A DNA stretch of 64,000 nt, taken from the NCBI GenBank assembly GCA_029378245.1, contig JARKIF010000008.1, positions 124,001-188,000 of the forward strand, given 5' to 3'. The position numbers and the translations under genes were made by a program. The notes below the pieces were generated by a model, which was not told the origin of the DNA, ran no database searches, and saw only the letters and a list, made by a program, of their open reading frames with translations. This document shows positions 23,396 through 36,136 of the stretch, in pieces (position 1 is the stretch's first letter; the number at the start of each line of letters is the position of its first letter). The DNA comes from Roridomyces roridus. Its lineage: Eukaryota > Basidiomycota > Agaricomycetes > Agaricales > Mycenaceae.

Positions 23396-24014
23396 AACAA
23401 AAGATAAGGTCCGCAAGCCATACCGACTGCGATTTTAAAGTAAAATCCGACGAACGCGATACGCGTGGTGCACGCGGTTAGAAACAGGAAGTCATGGCAA
23501 CCTATGGCAACTTGCAGCGTGATAGCGGTGACCGCGTGCAGGGTGGTGTATCATATATGGTCCGTAACGGCCCGCAAGCCATTGAGAGTGTCGGACCAGT
23601 TGCCGACCAGTTGCAGCGGAATCGGAATTTGGAATGGGGCAGTCACATTACAGAAGACCATGTGGACTAGCGTTCTCGAGACATAGATTTGATTGAAGCC
23701 TTGAAGACAACTTGAAGAATTGAAAATTACCGACGGTCGCCAAGAGTCAAGGGAGGATCAGCGCACTCCGGGCATCATGATCAGCAGATCATCTTTACCC
23801 TGCGGTTGCCCTGCGGCAGACCTGGATACAACCTGGATACCCATTGCTTTCGAAAAATCGAGCGCGTCGTATCAGGTCGTGAGTATTTTGTCTCGCGTGG
23901 TTGTCGCGTGGACTGAGTCCAGGTTAAGGTTTGAAGCAAGTGACAGGTGGTATCGCCGAGAAGCCGATGAGGCAAGCAGGTGCAAAGAAATCCTGGACTT
24001 GATCCTGAACCTCG
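23396..24014. promoter_or_regulatory. Divergent promoter between GH55 copy 3 and CDK8
   Basis: I see no gene in these 619 bases between two divergent start codons. Small open frames on both strands have no coding character. Confidence 0.45.
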
Positions 24015-25450
24015 ATGATGGACGAATGGACGAGCAATATCATGCAGAATGACCCGATGCGCATGTACCGTGCAAAGCGAGACACGTCGCACCAATCTGT
24101 CTCTTCAAAATATTCAATATTGGGTTTCATCTCTTCTGGCACCTATGGGCGCGTGTACAAGGCTCAAAGTCTGGGGGAGGATGCCAAGATACACGCGATA
24201 AAGAAATTCAAGCCCGACAAGGAGGGCGATGTGGTGACTTACACTGGGATTAGCCAAAGCGCAATACGAGAAATCGCGGTAAGAGTGCCGCTGCTGTGTG
24301 ATTTCGAGCGGTCTGATGGTGCAACGCAGCTGAATCGCGAGATCGACCACGAGAATATCGTGGCGTTGAAAGAGGTTATACTGGAGGACAAATCCATATA
24401 CATGGTCTTTGAGTTTGCTGAGCACGATTTTCTTGTAGGGCTTCTCATTGGGTGTTCGTATGTCAAGTTGCTCACCCGTTCCAGCAAGTTATCCAGCATC
24501 ATGCCACCACCTTGAGGAACGCTATAACACAGCCCGTTCTCAAGTCTCTTATCTACCAGCTCTTCAATGGTCTCCTCTACCTCCACTCTTGCCACATTCT
24601 CCACCGGGACCTCAAGCCCGCCAATATTCTTATAAATGCCGCTGGTGTGGTCAAAATCGGGGATCTCGGTCTAGCGCGCTTGATTTACCAACCACTTCAG
24701 CCCTTATTCGCCGGCGACAAAGTTGTAGTGACCATCTGGTACCGCGCACCTGAACTGTTGATGGGCGCCAAGCATTACAACAAAGCCATCGACTGCTGGG
24801 CTGTAGGGTGTGTCATGGCGGAGCTTGCGAGCTTGCGTCCCATCTTCAAGGGCGAAGAGGCCAAACTAGACTCGAAGAAGAACGTCCCATTCCAGCGAGA
24901 CCAACTTCTCAAGATTTTCGAGGTGTTAGGGACTCCAGATGGTTCTCGACTCCAACCCATTTCTCGACTTTTGCTTAGATTTTCGAACAGAACAGGATTG
25001 GCCAGGCGTCAAGGATATGATCGAGTATCAAGCCATGAAGCGCCTGGATCCCTACACCAATCGTCTATACGAATGGTGCCAGACGCGCGTGCCGCAATCA
25101 CAATGGCTACGATCTCCTTCGACAACTCTTTGCGTACGACCCAGACAGCAGACTGACCGCAAAGGAAGCCCTCCAGCACAAATGGTTCCACGAAGAGCCG
25201 TACCCGACGTGGAAGTACATGAATTTCCATGTCCAAAGGTCGACTCTAATCAAGTTTCAGCGCGTTCCAAGCCGCTCCCCAGCAAATTCCACCACAACGG
25301 AGGATCACGCAAGACGAGGCGCCATCGATGGTGCCTCTGCCTGCTGCGCCTTTCAACTCGCACACGCAGTCAAAACCGGGAAGCTCGGCGAGTCTGAGCG
25401 GGGGAGGCGGGAACGGCGGTAATGGAAGAAAAAAGGCAAGGATGGGATAA
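24015..25450 (+). CDS. SSN3: Cyclin-dependent kinase 8 (SSN3/SRB10), Mediator kinase module
   Basis: The product phosphorylates the RNA polymerase II tail and transcription factors as part of the Mediator CDK8 module in the nucleus. The ATG at 24015 gives [11 protein letters not shown]. The Gly-rich loop is [12 protein letters not shown], the catalytic Lys is in [12 protein letters not shown], and SAIREIA marks the CDK8-type C-helix. The catalytic loop is [10 protein letters not shown], the metal loop DLGLAR, and the activation-segment end [16 protein letters not shown]. The CDK8-specific [20 protein letters not shown] follows. Introns are 24279-24329, 24435-24484, one near 24943-24991 and one near 25214-25260. 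An extra C near 25095 breaks the frame just before [14 protein letters not shown]. The disordered tail ([14 protein letters not shown]...GRKKARMG) is as in other fungal CDK8 proteins, and length fits. Confidence 0.9.
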
Positions 25451-25526
25451 GCATGTATTGTTTGTATGTATTTGTAGCTAGGCGCGTCTCAATCACGTCG
25501 CGTTCGGATTTCTGTTTACTCCCTAC

Positions 25527-27989
25527 ATGGTCTACCTACCACCACCACAACTCGCTTCGTCGTCGAGGCTATCCTACTCCGACGCTTACGCCAACATTCT
25601 CAAGGCACACAGGCAGTCCCCACTCACTTCCGCCGCCTCGGTCATCATCCTCGTCGCTCCCGATGTCGACGCCCTCTGTGCTGCTCGCATGCTCGCCGAT
25701 CTCTTCAAGCAGGACGACGTCATGTATCGAATAATACCAGTCTCTGGTGTTGCCGAGCTCGAGAGGGTCCGAGACGAGCTTATTACGGTCTCCGAGGTGC
25801 GTGTTCACCGAGTCCTCAGACGCGTCGTGGGGCCCAACAGCTTCCACAGCTGCACACACTCATTCTCCTTAACATGGGTGCCATCCTGGACCTCCCCTCT
25901 GACGAGTGGTTCGGCGATTTCAGCACCAAAATGTCGGTTCACGTCATCGACTCGGCGCGCCCCCAGAATCTGTCCAGTCTGTTTGGTGGCGGCGAGGCGG
26001 GAGATCGAATAGTCGTCTGGGATGATGGTGGTGCAGAGGAACTGGAGGAGGAGCGCAAGGCTTGGGAGGCCCTGACGGTGCGTCTTTTGTTCTTCCAACA
26101 CGATCGCCGTTGAGATGACATCTACAGTACGAGCCACTACCAGACTCGGACGACGACTCTGACCAGGATGAGGAGCCTGAGCCAGAGGAAGAGGACGAGG
26201 ACGACGATGAGGAATACGAGCAACGCAGTGGCAAGCGACGATCGCTCGGTGACGGCGATCGAGTGGGCAAGCGACAACGCGTCGAAAAGGAGGTGTGTAC
26301 GCGTTTATCGCGCCATTCGATGTCCTGAACTCTTGGATTAAGCGGCCTCGACGAATGACGCACGACGAACACGACATGTACTCGGCGCGACTAGAGAAAC
26401 ACTACATGGCGGGTACCTGGCACGGCCAGAGTGCTGCGGGAACGATATACATTCTCGCTACTGCCCTGGAGCGGGTAGACAACGAGCTCTTATGGTAAAA
26501 TCTTCTGCACATCCACCGGTTCACATTTGAAATCGTTGGACAGGCTTGCGATTCTAGGATTAACCTACCAATATACCACCTCGCGAATATCACGCTCATA
26601 CTACGAGACGTACCACGCCATATACCACGACGAAGTCTTTCGGCTGAACCCGCCACCTCCGACTGGGGACAATGCGATGATATCGCTCAATCCCGACGAC
26701 CTCAGCGTCCGTGCAACGGAGGAGCTGCGATTCATGTTGTTTCGTCACTGGACACTATACGATGCTATGCTGCATTCCAGTTATGTCGCCAGCAAGTTGG
26801 GAATATGGAAGGAACGGGGACGGAAGAAGCTCACAGGACTATTGGCAAAGATGGGGTACAAATTTCTGTCTTCACCAAATTGCATCTTCTGAACATGTTG
26901 CAGATTTTCGTTGCTGCAAACGCAACAGCCGTACTCACATATGGACATGGACCTGAAGAAGAGTCTCGTGACGAAGCTCGGCGAAATCGCGCCTGAATAC
27001 GGCCTGGTGGAGCTTTCCTACCCGTCGTTCATGCGGTGTTTTGGTTACCGGTCACAACCGCTTTCAGCGGCAGATGCGGTAGAAGGTATCAGCGCCCTCC
27101 TAGACGTGGCTGGCGGTCTCCGAATGGAGGTTGAAGTCGAGGGTTCCCGGAATGGCGGGGAGTGGTTTGGTGGGGGCAAGCTCTGGGAAGCTACAGGCGG
27201 CTCTCGAGACACCGGTCGTCGAAAACGAGAAGAACGGGAGAATATCCCTCCAGCGGGTGCCGCTGCGGTCTCCAACAAGTCGAAACGGATCGGCGAGGGT
27301 GAAGAAGACGAAGATGCTCAGGCGGAAGGGACGAAGGAGGTGCAGTGGTGGGTCAAGAATTTCTGGACGGCCTTTGATGCCCTCAGCGAGTAGGCGCCAA
27401 TGCACTCTTTTCTGTTACGTGGTTCTGATCGTGTTCTTCTAGCATTGTCCCACTACGGCGCGCTCTAAACCTCTCGATGACCGTGCACCGAGCCATCATC
27501 GAACAGGGTACTTCGATCATCGACAAGCAAGATATTCGTACAATGCGAAATCACCGTGTCGTCGTTTTGACGCAGGGTCCACATCTGGCTCTCTTCTCAC
27601 ATCCGGGGGTGCTGTCACGATTGGCGCTCTGGCTCGTTGACGCTCTACGAGACCGCCTGCCAGGGACGACCGTTAGCAGGCGAACCAAGCGGAAAAGTCT
27701 CCCCTTCGTGGTGGCGTGTCTCAACGAGTCCATGCAGTCCTACATCGTTGTCGGTGTGATGGCTGCATTAGACTTTGGTGATGTGAGAAAAAAGTGCGTG
27801 ACGGTTCTTATGCCTTGGAACATTGACTGATCAACGTCTTGCAGCGAGTTTGGTCTTGCTTTCCTTGACGCCAAAGAACGGTGTAATGCACGCACTCGAC
27901 ACGGGTCGTTCGATACGAGTGTTTTGGAGATCAACCAGGAGGATCTGAAAGTATTCCTGGAAACACTTTGCGAGGGCCCCGATGCGTGA
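25527..27989 (+). CDS. CDC45: CDC45 replication initiation factor
   Basis: CDC45 is the helper of the replicative helicase (CMG complex) and is related to DHH phosphoesterases. The ATG at 25527 gives [19 protein letters not shown], 76 bases after the CDK8 stop. The N-terminal DHH-like region shows [19 protein letters not shown]. After intron 25797-25849 comes [11 protein letters not shown] and [14 protein letters not shown]. After intron 26078-26127 an acidic stretch ([13 protein letters not shown]) and a basic nuclear-localisation-like segment appear. Later blocks are [84 protein letters not shown], and FVVACLNES with [15 protein letters not shown]. Seven introns join one frame to the stop at 27989 with no indel. 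This makes it a useful clean control for the damaged neighbours. Confidence 0.94.
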
Positions 27990-28037
27990 GGCGAAGTAAT
28001 TTATAAGCTGTTGTATGTAGTAACAACCTTGTGCATT

Positions 28038-31000
28038 CTAAAGTATTCCTGGTTTCTCTATAGTCTCGTACGCCTGGATAATATCGTCTGCCTGGAGACT
28101 GTCAAAGCCCGTCCAAGTTCAGCCCACACTCGGTGCCCTTGCCGCAGCTCTGTGACGTCCTTCTTGAAATGCCGCATCGTTTCAAACGAGCCTGAATACC
28201 ATGGTCAAACATGTGTCGGAAATGTAAAGCTCAACAACAAACCTTCAAAGATCACGTCCCCCCCACGCACGACTCTGGCCTGTTTAGTCTTCTCGATAAT
28301 GCCGTTGATCACACGAGAGCCGGCCACGGTCTTTGTGTGCTTGCCTTGACCTGGATGTCGAACAACTGCAGGACTTTGGCCTCGCCGACAACCTTGAACT
28401 CGAGTATAACCGGTAGCAAAGCCACAATCCGCTCCTTGACAGTCTCCATCAAGCGATAGATGATATCGCTCGTGATGATGCGGACGTCGTGTTGCGCAGC
28501 CAGAGTTTCGACCGCGCGGCTAACAGGGACCGAGAAGCCAACGACCGTGCCTGGAAAGCCGACATTCAGGGCGGTCATGACCTAAAGAATGGAAACGACC
28601 AACCTCCAATAGCTTTTGCTCGCATCACGTCCGTTTCGAGAATCTCTCCGACACCGGTGGAAATTACTTTGGTCATGGCGAGATGGTTGCCGATGCCTTG
28701 CAAAGCACCTTCGACCGCCTCGGCGCTGCCGCTGAACATCGCCTTGATCACGAGCCTCAATTCCTTCGGCCCTGAAGGCGTTTCTTCCTTGGGCTTGAGA
28801 TCAACCGCTGCTCCGGCCGCCTCCACTTCCGCTTGCCGCCGTTCGCGCTCCTGATGTCTGCTGTTGTTGATAGCCTCCACGTCCGCCATTGACGCTTCCA
28901 CGTCGAGTTTGCGTTGCCGGTTAGCGATCGCCTTCTTGATCTCCGACTCGGTGCCTTGAAGGACCTCGTCGCCGGCGCTCGGTAACGACTTCCAGCCGGA
29001 AACGGTGACCGCCATACCGGGTGGGGCGTCCTTGACCGTTTGCCCGTTGGAATCCTGCATGACTCGCACTTTGGCGTGGTGAACACCACTCAGAATGTGG
29101 CACCCTGGCGTCAAGGAGCCTCTCAGAACGAGAACGGTGGCAATTGGCCTGGTGATAAGTTAGCCGGAAGGTACTCGCGCAATTTAATTCCTCACCCTAG
29201 TCCTTTCATAACTTTAGACTCGAGGACGTATCCAAACACTTTCCCATCCCGTTCTGCCCGCAAGTCTTGAATGTCGGCCATCAAGGACAGGGTCTCCACA
29301 AGATCAGACAGGCCTTGCCCTGTCAAGCCAGAGACTTGAACGGCCGGAGTGTCTCCACCAAGATCCTCCAAATGAATGTCTTCAACCAACAACGCCTTTT
29401 GCAACGCGTCCTGAAGGACGGGTGAGAAGAGGGTAGTAATTTCGGAAACTAACGCACCACATCACAGCCAGGCTTGTCGATTTTGTTAATGGCCACTACA
29501 ACGCCCACCTTATCGCGGTCCTTCTTGATCAACTCAATTACCTCACGCGTTTGGGGCATGATTCCATCGTCTGCTGCTACGACCAGAACAATGATATCCG
29601 TGACCTGGGCACCACGTGCGCGCTATGGCAGAGAACGCAGCATGTCCTGGGGTGTCCAAAAAGGTGATGTACTGGGGAGCAGATCCAGACGGAGATGGAA
29701 CAGGCACAGAAAAAGCACCGATATGTTGAGTTATCCCGCCGACTTCTCCTTTGGCCACAGACGAGGAACGGAGGGTGTCGAGTAGTGTCGTCTTTCCGTG
29801 GTCAACATGGCCCATGATAGTGACCACAGGTGGGCGGTTGGGTAACGTGGACGCATTCGGATGAGGTGGACTAGAGCAAATGTTATTGATGTGCTCGAGC
29901 ATCGAGAACATAACATACGGGGCGATATAAATCAAAGGCAGCTTCATCATTCACGATTGGCTTCATTCCGTATTCTTCCGCCAGAAGAACGGCGTAGTCA
30001 GAGGTAAGAACTAGACACGCGATCGATGAACAAGAAAAACATCATTATCAGGTTTCGTACCATAGTCAAAAGACGACTGAGCCTCCATGCCGGCTTGAAG
30101 CATTTTCTGTTGCAAATGCTCTGAAGGACATCAGCTTTAAAACCAAGACAATTAGAACGCACATGCCTAAACGAACTCCAAGCAATTTAGACAACTGCTC
30201 GACGGAAACGGTGCTGGGTATATACACCTCCTTCGTCACACGCTTCTCTACGAAAGCCCAGGGTTTCTTGACTTTCTGCGTATTGGTCTTGGGTTGAACA
30301 GCGAGATGACTGAGCACATTGTTACCTAGCGAACCCCGCTCTTTTTTGAAGGTGTTTTTTGCTCGGTGAGTCCTATCGCGCGATTCGGCCTCTTCTATTG
30401 GGGGCATGAAATGGGGTGTCACGCTCCACAGGGAGACATTCTCGATGTCACGAGGACGCTGTCTGATTCCTGGGCGGCTCCCACGGTGTACGCTGTGGTG
30501 GTCGTGTCTGGTTCACGAATTGCGGGTCTAGATGGGGAGCAATAGGTGCGTTGGAGGCGAGAGTCTGCCTGCGGTTTATTGAGAGGGAGAGATAGATTAT
30601 CGAGTCGGGTGGAAGAGGTTGACGCGGGCGCAGGTGACGGTTCTGGTGGTGGCCGCCGCCACTGAAGATGTGGGGGCAGTTCATGTTGTGGCTGCTGCGA
30701 TGCCAGTTTTGGGGCTACGTATGAGCGTGGGCCTTGGGAAAACCTATCCGACCGTATCGCTACCCTTGATGAGGATTCTGGCTGTGCTGCCCATCTGGAC
30801 GTTCCAGTATTCGGGCCGTCAAAGCGCGTAGAGCCCGTGCCCGCAGTTTCAGAGAGCGAAGGCCATCGACTGCGCGCAGGATTTGGACGGGCCGTGTTTT
30901 TAGTTGGCCAGGCCTGTATCGGAGATTGAGGTGTCGTCCGAGACCATTTGCTCGTCGCGGGTGACGTTCCCGTCGCAGGGAAAAGAGGGTCCGAGCTTGT

Positions 31001-31225
31001 GCTGCCCCACGAGCTCGCCCTAGCATTCGGGAAACCGCCCTCAGGATTGGGTTTTGGCGCCCATTTGCTCCGAGCTAGTGCAGCAGCACGGTCGGGTTGT
31101 GCGTGGATGCTGGGCTCGGTGTCGAGACTAGAGTTGGCAGTAGGGCTCACGCGAGGCTTGGCTGCGGTTGCTGCAGAGCGAACTGAGCATCGGCGCCGGA
31201 TAGTGGGCGGCAGAGCCAAAAGCAT
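28038..31225 (-). CDS. IFM1: Mitochondrial translation initiation factor IF-2
   Basis: This GTPase places initiator tRNA on the mitochondrial ribosome. The ATG at 31225 starts a basic presequence ([24 protein letters not shown]) and a long low-complexity linker typical of fungal IFM1. The IF2 N-domain reads [20 protein letters not shown]. GTPase motifs are G1 [12 protein letters not shown] (about 29800), G3 [10 protein letters not shown] (about 29650) and G4 NKID (about 29490). Domain II has [15 protein letters not shown] and [15 protein letters not shown]. The C-terminal domains show [28 protein letters not shown] and the end [16 protein letters not shown] with stop at 28038. Frame breaks are explained by an extra base near 29624 (within [12 protein letters not shown]) and two in GGG runs near 28105 and 28130. 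One base is missing near 28345. Otherwise the domain order is complete. Confidence 0.9.
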
Positions 31226-31258
31226 CAAGAATTTGATCCGTACATAATCTACTTTACA

Positions 31259-32576
31259 TTATCTCGCCAGCTCTTTGGCTCCAACCGTCCCTGTTCTACC
31301 ACCAACGCCAAAAGTTAGACTGATATTGCCCAAATCTTGAGTGGGCTTGTCCAGTATCGTCCAAGAGCGAGTGTCCAGCTTCTTCAGGTTCAATTCGACC
31401 TAGATTCATGCACTGAGCATAAAGACAATGATCAGCACCACTGGGGCAAACCTTGGTGCCGAAGAAAGTGAATGAACAATTGCTGGGGTCGATGGGACCG
31501 AAGAGATCGACAGTCTTGACGAATCTCTTTGACCCCGGAAGATACAAGTCAAAGGAGACTTGATTCTCCTCGAAAGTGACTTGACTTCGTTGCTTGTCCG
31601 CCTGCTTGGCAAAGATGGATACATGGACGTGGTCGATAGTCTGGTAGTGATCGATGCGACAAGTGGTCATTTCTTCTGTCTGAACACAATTAGAGATAAA
31701 ACGAGGCAACAAGGTAGCATGGACCCACCTCCGATTTAACCTCCTTTGGTGCAAAAAGATGACGGCCTTTCTTGCACCCCTCGATTTTGAGGAACTCGTC
31801 AAATTCCAAAACACGGCGTTTACAGCAGAGGTACCCCTGCGACAAGATTCAGTCTGTCTCGAAATTGTACTAGGCAGGCACTGACCTTGCTTCCCTCTCG
31901 AAAGATCGGCTGAAGTAGAGTATTGAATTTCTATCGCGGAGAATAGAATGAAGGCTCACAGGGGATGGGTGGTATGTGCAGACGGTGCCCTCTCCGTCGC
32001 CTATTCTATTAACTTGATCGCTCACAAACGAGACTCCGCAACCCTTGTGTTTGCACGTAGTACCGACGGCGACGGAAATGTTTAAATCGTCCTCCTCTTC
32101 CACCACGGTTGGTCGCGCGGCGGGGGTGACCACCGCTTCTTGAATACGCGGTGCCGGTGCAGGGCTCGATGTGTAGATTTCTTTATCCCCAGACTCTGTC
32201 ATCGTTATGTTCTCCGATGTCGCCGGTTTGGGTGCCTCCACTTGGGGTGCCTCAGCGGTATGCCGTTCCGTTTGCGTGCAACCCTATCCCTGAATTGTAC
32301 TCATTGTGCGGCAGGAGTAGAATGGCACGCGACCGACCGGAATTTTCATAAACTCGTCGAATTCAAGGACTGGCTTGTAGACGTCGGAGCAGCAAGACCA
32401 AGATTTCAAGCCCTCATGGAATACCTCAGCAAAGGATTCAGAATGCTGTAATGACTTGGAAATGGAACGCGCCCACCGGTGCCCCGGGATGAAAGGTGCA
32501 AGTCTCTGAGCCATCGGCAGAGTCAGAAAATTCAAGGCCGCAGCCTTTGCGCGTACAACGAGGCATAGATGGTTTC
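31259..32576 (-). CDS. CHORD and CS domain co-chaperone (CHP/RAR1-like)
   Basis: The protein has two zinc-binding CHORD domains and a C-terminal CS (p23-like) domain. This is the animal/fungal CHORD-CS architecture that acts with HSP90. The ATG at 32576 gives MPRCTRKGCGLEFSDS, then CTFHPG, FHEGLKSWSCC and LEFDEFMKIP (CHORD I). A Pro/Ala/acidic linker follows. CHORD II reads CKHKGCGVSFVSD, CTYHP, FREG and YLCCKRRVLEFDEFLKI. The CS domain has CRIDHYQTIDHVHVSIFAK, VSFDLYLPGSKRFVKTVDLF and LNLKKLDTRSW. Introns of about 50 bases separate most blocks; one phase mismatch after HPGAP fits a lost G in a G-run near 32485. The stop is at 31259, 34 bases from the IF-2 start on the same strand. Confidence 0.9.
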
Positions 32577-32912
32577 TGGAGAGATCGATAATGATGGTAA
32601 ATCACGTGAGGACACGGCTGCATTAATGTCAATGACGATTTTTGGCGCAAGTCCAAGTTTTCTCATTGGAAGTCAAATACGTTGACGGAGCACTTATTTC
32701 TATCTTATGAACAGGCACCGGCGGACCTTCATTGCCTGCTACATCTCTCGACAGGAGGCCACATAAGGAGATGAAGAGCGAGGTGAGATTGAGGTCTGCA
32801 TGCCGAGAGCTTACTGGCCTGACCTTCATTTTGCTTGAGTAGCCGCCAGGGAGCCACGCCTATTGGATCGTTCCAACGACCGAGGAGGGGCAGGCTCTAT
32901 AATTTGCACATA

Positions 32913-34427
32913 CTATCCGGAATCATAGGCTTGATAAACCAGGAATCCCACTCCCCATGGACCGACACGGGCCAGCGTTCTCAGTACGCTATATATTCTT
33001 CGTAAACCGGTGCTTCTAGTTGAACCGTCCGTGTCCCCGGCAGTCGGAGAACGAAATAAGGAGAGGAAGCCGTCTTGCCGTATCTTCTGAGTAAGAACTT
33101 CAAGCGGAGAGCGGTATTCTTGTTTGGTGAGCTGCTTTAACCGGACAGCCTGTCTAGTAATATCCCAGGGTCTTCCAACGACCTCATATGAGATTCCTGC
33201 CATGACCTACGTGAATAATGAGAAAACTCGAGGCAAGGTTGGCGTGGGTAACATACACCACCTGTGACGAGCGTCAATCCATACAAAAACTGTGGGACGT
33301 GGCTTCGTCCTTGGACCGATCGTGACGCATCGACCTTGACTCTCAAAGCGATCCTACGAGTGACGTCGAATATAGCAAAGAACAAGGCGAAACCTGACAA
33401 AGTAATGAGTTTCGAGGCACAAAGTCCAGACAGAGTCAGACCCGTAAGATCTTTGGCCAAGGTATATCCAAAACCATCCCATCCGCGGCCCGCCATATCG
33501 CCAACCTCTCTCATCCAGCTTCTCACCTTCCTGATCTCTTCGAGCGTCTCATGCCGTGAAGCAGAAGAGCGGGGAAGTGCCCCGCGAAAAACTTCTCGCC
33601 ATGCGTGCGACCACGATGGATTGCCGCCACCCTCGATGAGCAGACGAACGTTGTCCGCTGGCGCAGACACAACAGCTGTGTTCTGAAGCATGAACGGCGA
33701 TAGTGCGTCCTGGAGCACCCTGACGCACCTTGTGCACTCCCAGCCAACGCCCCGGCTAGCGCTGCTTGTAAAGTGGGGTGCGTTCCAAGATGAGGGTTTA
33801 GCACTGCCGACGCCTCAGCGTAGCTGGTCCATAGAACGGTCCCCAGAAGCGCGTTAACCACCATGGGTGGCAAGAAATGCTTAGGAATGATCGTGAACTA
33901 CATAGGGACCTTGAGACTAACGCAATTAGGTTGATAAAAGTGCCCACCCCTTGGCTCTTGACGAGAGACGAAATATAGGAAGGGGTCAGCGAGACACCGT
34001 CCTGGGCCGCGAGACCTAATAATACGCCCGGTTAAACGAAAGCCACGGAGAACACAAGAACTGCAGACCTCGGAGAGAGTTCCAACCGCTGACTGGGCAG
34101 ATGAGATTAGTTGGACTTGTGAAACTGGGGTTATACCCGCACCTTTGGTAGCTGTCCACGGCGGTTGGTGAAAGGTGAGAAAAGCAGCATCTAATACTAA
34201 TACCAAAGAGACTGACGACGAAAGAGGCGAACAGGACGCGAAAAATATAAAGCTGCGGCCCGCGTGGCTGTCCGTGCTACAGCAGCCTGAAAGCTGCCTT
34301 GAGAATCTAAATATCCGACGTGGTGTTATCATCGAGGTTGGTTTTTTAAGCTGAACGCGCGCGGACCAGGGAGTTGGCTAGTAGACAACTTGGAGCCTGA
34401 AGTTCCATCGGATTGCTCAGTAGCCAT
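32913..34427 (-). CDS. Mitochondrial carrier-fold protein, function unknown
   Basis: The protein has the shape of a mitochondrial carrier but weak carrier motifs, as in a conserved agaricomycete group without known substrate. The model starts at the ATG at 34427 (MATEQSDGTSGSK). An intron with acceptor near 34316 leads to AAVARTATRAAALYFSRPVRLFR. A 9-base exon at 34143-34151 and a 24-base exon at 34069-34092 restore PTKVSGWNSLRGLAAQDGVS. The rest reads FTIIPKHFLPPMVVNALLGT, HPTLQAALAGALAGSAQAVV, SAPADNVRLLIEGG, SWSHAWREVFRG, YEVVGRPWDITRQAVR and LRTLARVGPWGVGFLVYQA. The stop is at 32913. Introns at 34152-34216, 34093-34142, 34016-34068 and 33898-33947 all have GT...AG ends and keep phase. No frame break is needed. 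Confidence 0.7.
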
Positions 34428-34568
34428 TTCAGGCGCTGCTGAAACTCCGCGACGCAGCCTGAACTTGCCCTGAATGCGCAACGAATGGGAAGAAATGAAA
34501 GAGTGCCAACGTGCCGAACTGCCGAAACTCAATCGTTTCCCGGTCAAACTCTAACCACTGTCTTCTTC

Positions 34569-35400
34569 ATGATACTGAGGCGTTCCCTGTCGACTCTGAA
34601 CGCGAGTGCCGCGATTTTTCGGCGGGCATTACCTCCCCAAGACTTTGAATTCATCCCCGATTTTCTCTCTCTGACAGATCAACGCATTCTTCTGTCAGCG
34701 GCTCTCCAAAAGCTCGATTCGATGGAGAGCAGTGGGTATCGGCGCCGGAGAAAAGCCTGGGTCTCCGCTAGGCACACGACACATCCCACAACTTCTAATC
34801 CCTTACGGGATATCTTCTTCCCGGATGAATGCTACAATTTTGAAGAGGTAAATCTCCCGAGTCACGATTCAGATCGCCGTTGAATTCTACAGGGGCATTT
34901 CGACGGCGTCATTCGCAACTATCGAGAAATTCACCTCACTTCTTGGCCAGATATTCCAGGCTTACCCTCCGTTCTTGAACGGCTTGGTTCTCTGCTCCCT
35001 TCACGAGATGTTCAGACCCATCTGCTTCATCTGGCTTCAAACGGCGAAATATTTCCTCATGTGGACAATCTCGAGGCCAGTGGAACCTGGATTCTGGGAG
35101 TCAGTCTTGGATCACAGAGATTACTGCGTTTGGAGGGCCCCGAAAACGAATCCTTTGAGGTCTTGCTTCCTTCGGGAAGCGTCTACATCCAACGGTACGG
35201 AAATCTCGGCTACAGACGATGGCCTGTCTTGATAACTCGATGCGTAGCGACTCCCTCAGGTTCAATTACAAACATTCGATTCCTCTGAAGGATAATGGAA
35301 GGGACGGTCAGCGAGTGAGCGTAATGATACGCGTACGTTGCACACAACGCTACTCGTTTTCTGCTCACATAGACATTCTCAGGATCGGCTCTCCGCTTGA
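34569..35400 (+). CDS. ALKBH7-like mitochondrial 2-oxoglutarate dioxygenase
   Basis: The protein belongs to the AlkB Fe(II)/2-oxoglutarate dioxygenases; the best match is the ALKBH7 branch, which acts in mitochondria. The ATG at 34569 starts a presequence-like MILRRSLSTLNASAAIFRR. The fold begins FEFIPDFLSLTDQRILLSA. After the intron 34848-34892 comes GHFDGVIRNYREIHLTSWPD. The iron-binding pair is in FPHVDNLEASGTWILGVSLG (H-V-D). GSVYIQR joins across intron 35195-35247 to DSLRFNYKHSIPL, and QRVSVMIR joins across 35333-35382 to DRLSA and the stop at 35398-35400. No indel is needed. The intergenic distance to the divergent carrier-like gene is 141 bases, so a shared promoter is likely. Confidence 0.85.
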
Positions 35401-36136
35401 ACCACTAATACCGTCTGTAATCAAGATGTGAACCAGTGGCTGGATTTGTTGTACGGCTATCATCAAAGTGCGCCCACAGTGACTACAACCCAGTGGTGTC
35501 CCTGTAAGCTCAATAATGTCGGCGCCCTCGATCATGATCTTGTATGCTCAAAGCAATTTCCTTGGCGTACATATTTCGGACATCAAGTGGACTTGCGTTG
35601 ATGAAAAAACCACGCTCTTCTTCGAACTCTAACCGGGCCTGGCCCCACCCATAGATCGGGCGAATCATCCAATGTTTGCGTGTCCGTGTGGAAGCGCCTG
35701 CGGGTGTGGCTCTGTGCACCCTTTTTTCTTAAAATCAAGAAGTAGACAGGTTTATCCGGCTTAAATTGGTCCCGGAAGGGAGAAAAGAACCCAGGAACCC
35801 CTCACGAGGGATTCTGGAGCCCGTAACTTGGCGCATCGGATGGAACGGTTCACTCGTTGAATCTTGCGGTGATGAAATTTAGGGTACAGAACTTTGCAGG
35901 GACCGAGTCACACGAGTCGGAGATGGGAATGGTCAGCAGTGGTGATACATGGGCGAATAATATACAGATTGTGCGTAAGCCATAGCTATATTGATACAGA
36001 ATGCATGAAGGAAATCAAAGAATGCTCAAAGAAACAAGTCCAAGGGGAGTTTTCAGGTGACTCGGGCTACGCTGGTCGCACTAAAGAAGAGCTGGGAGAG
36101 TCAGAATAAAGCAGATTCAAATGTTTGTTGGTGGGC
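35401..36136. other. Mostly unassigned region with a coding-like minus-strand stretch
   Basis: No complete gene can be built here. On the minus strand at about 35719-35510 there is a coding-like reading, RKHWMIRPIYGWGQARLEFE, then RGFFINASPLDVRNMYAKE. It could continue as MIEGADIIELTGTPLGCSHCG if one base near 35540 is skipped. There is no ATG at its start; an upstream exon ending before AAAAAAG at about 35727 is possible. I do not recognise a family. The rest (about 35760-36136) shows no coding signal on either strand. Confidence 0.3.
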
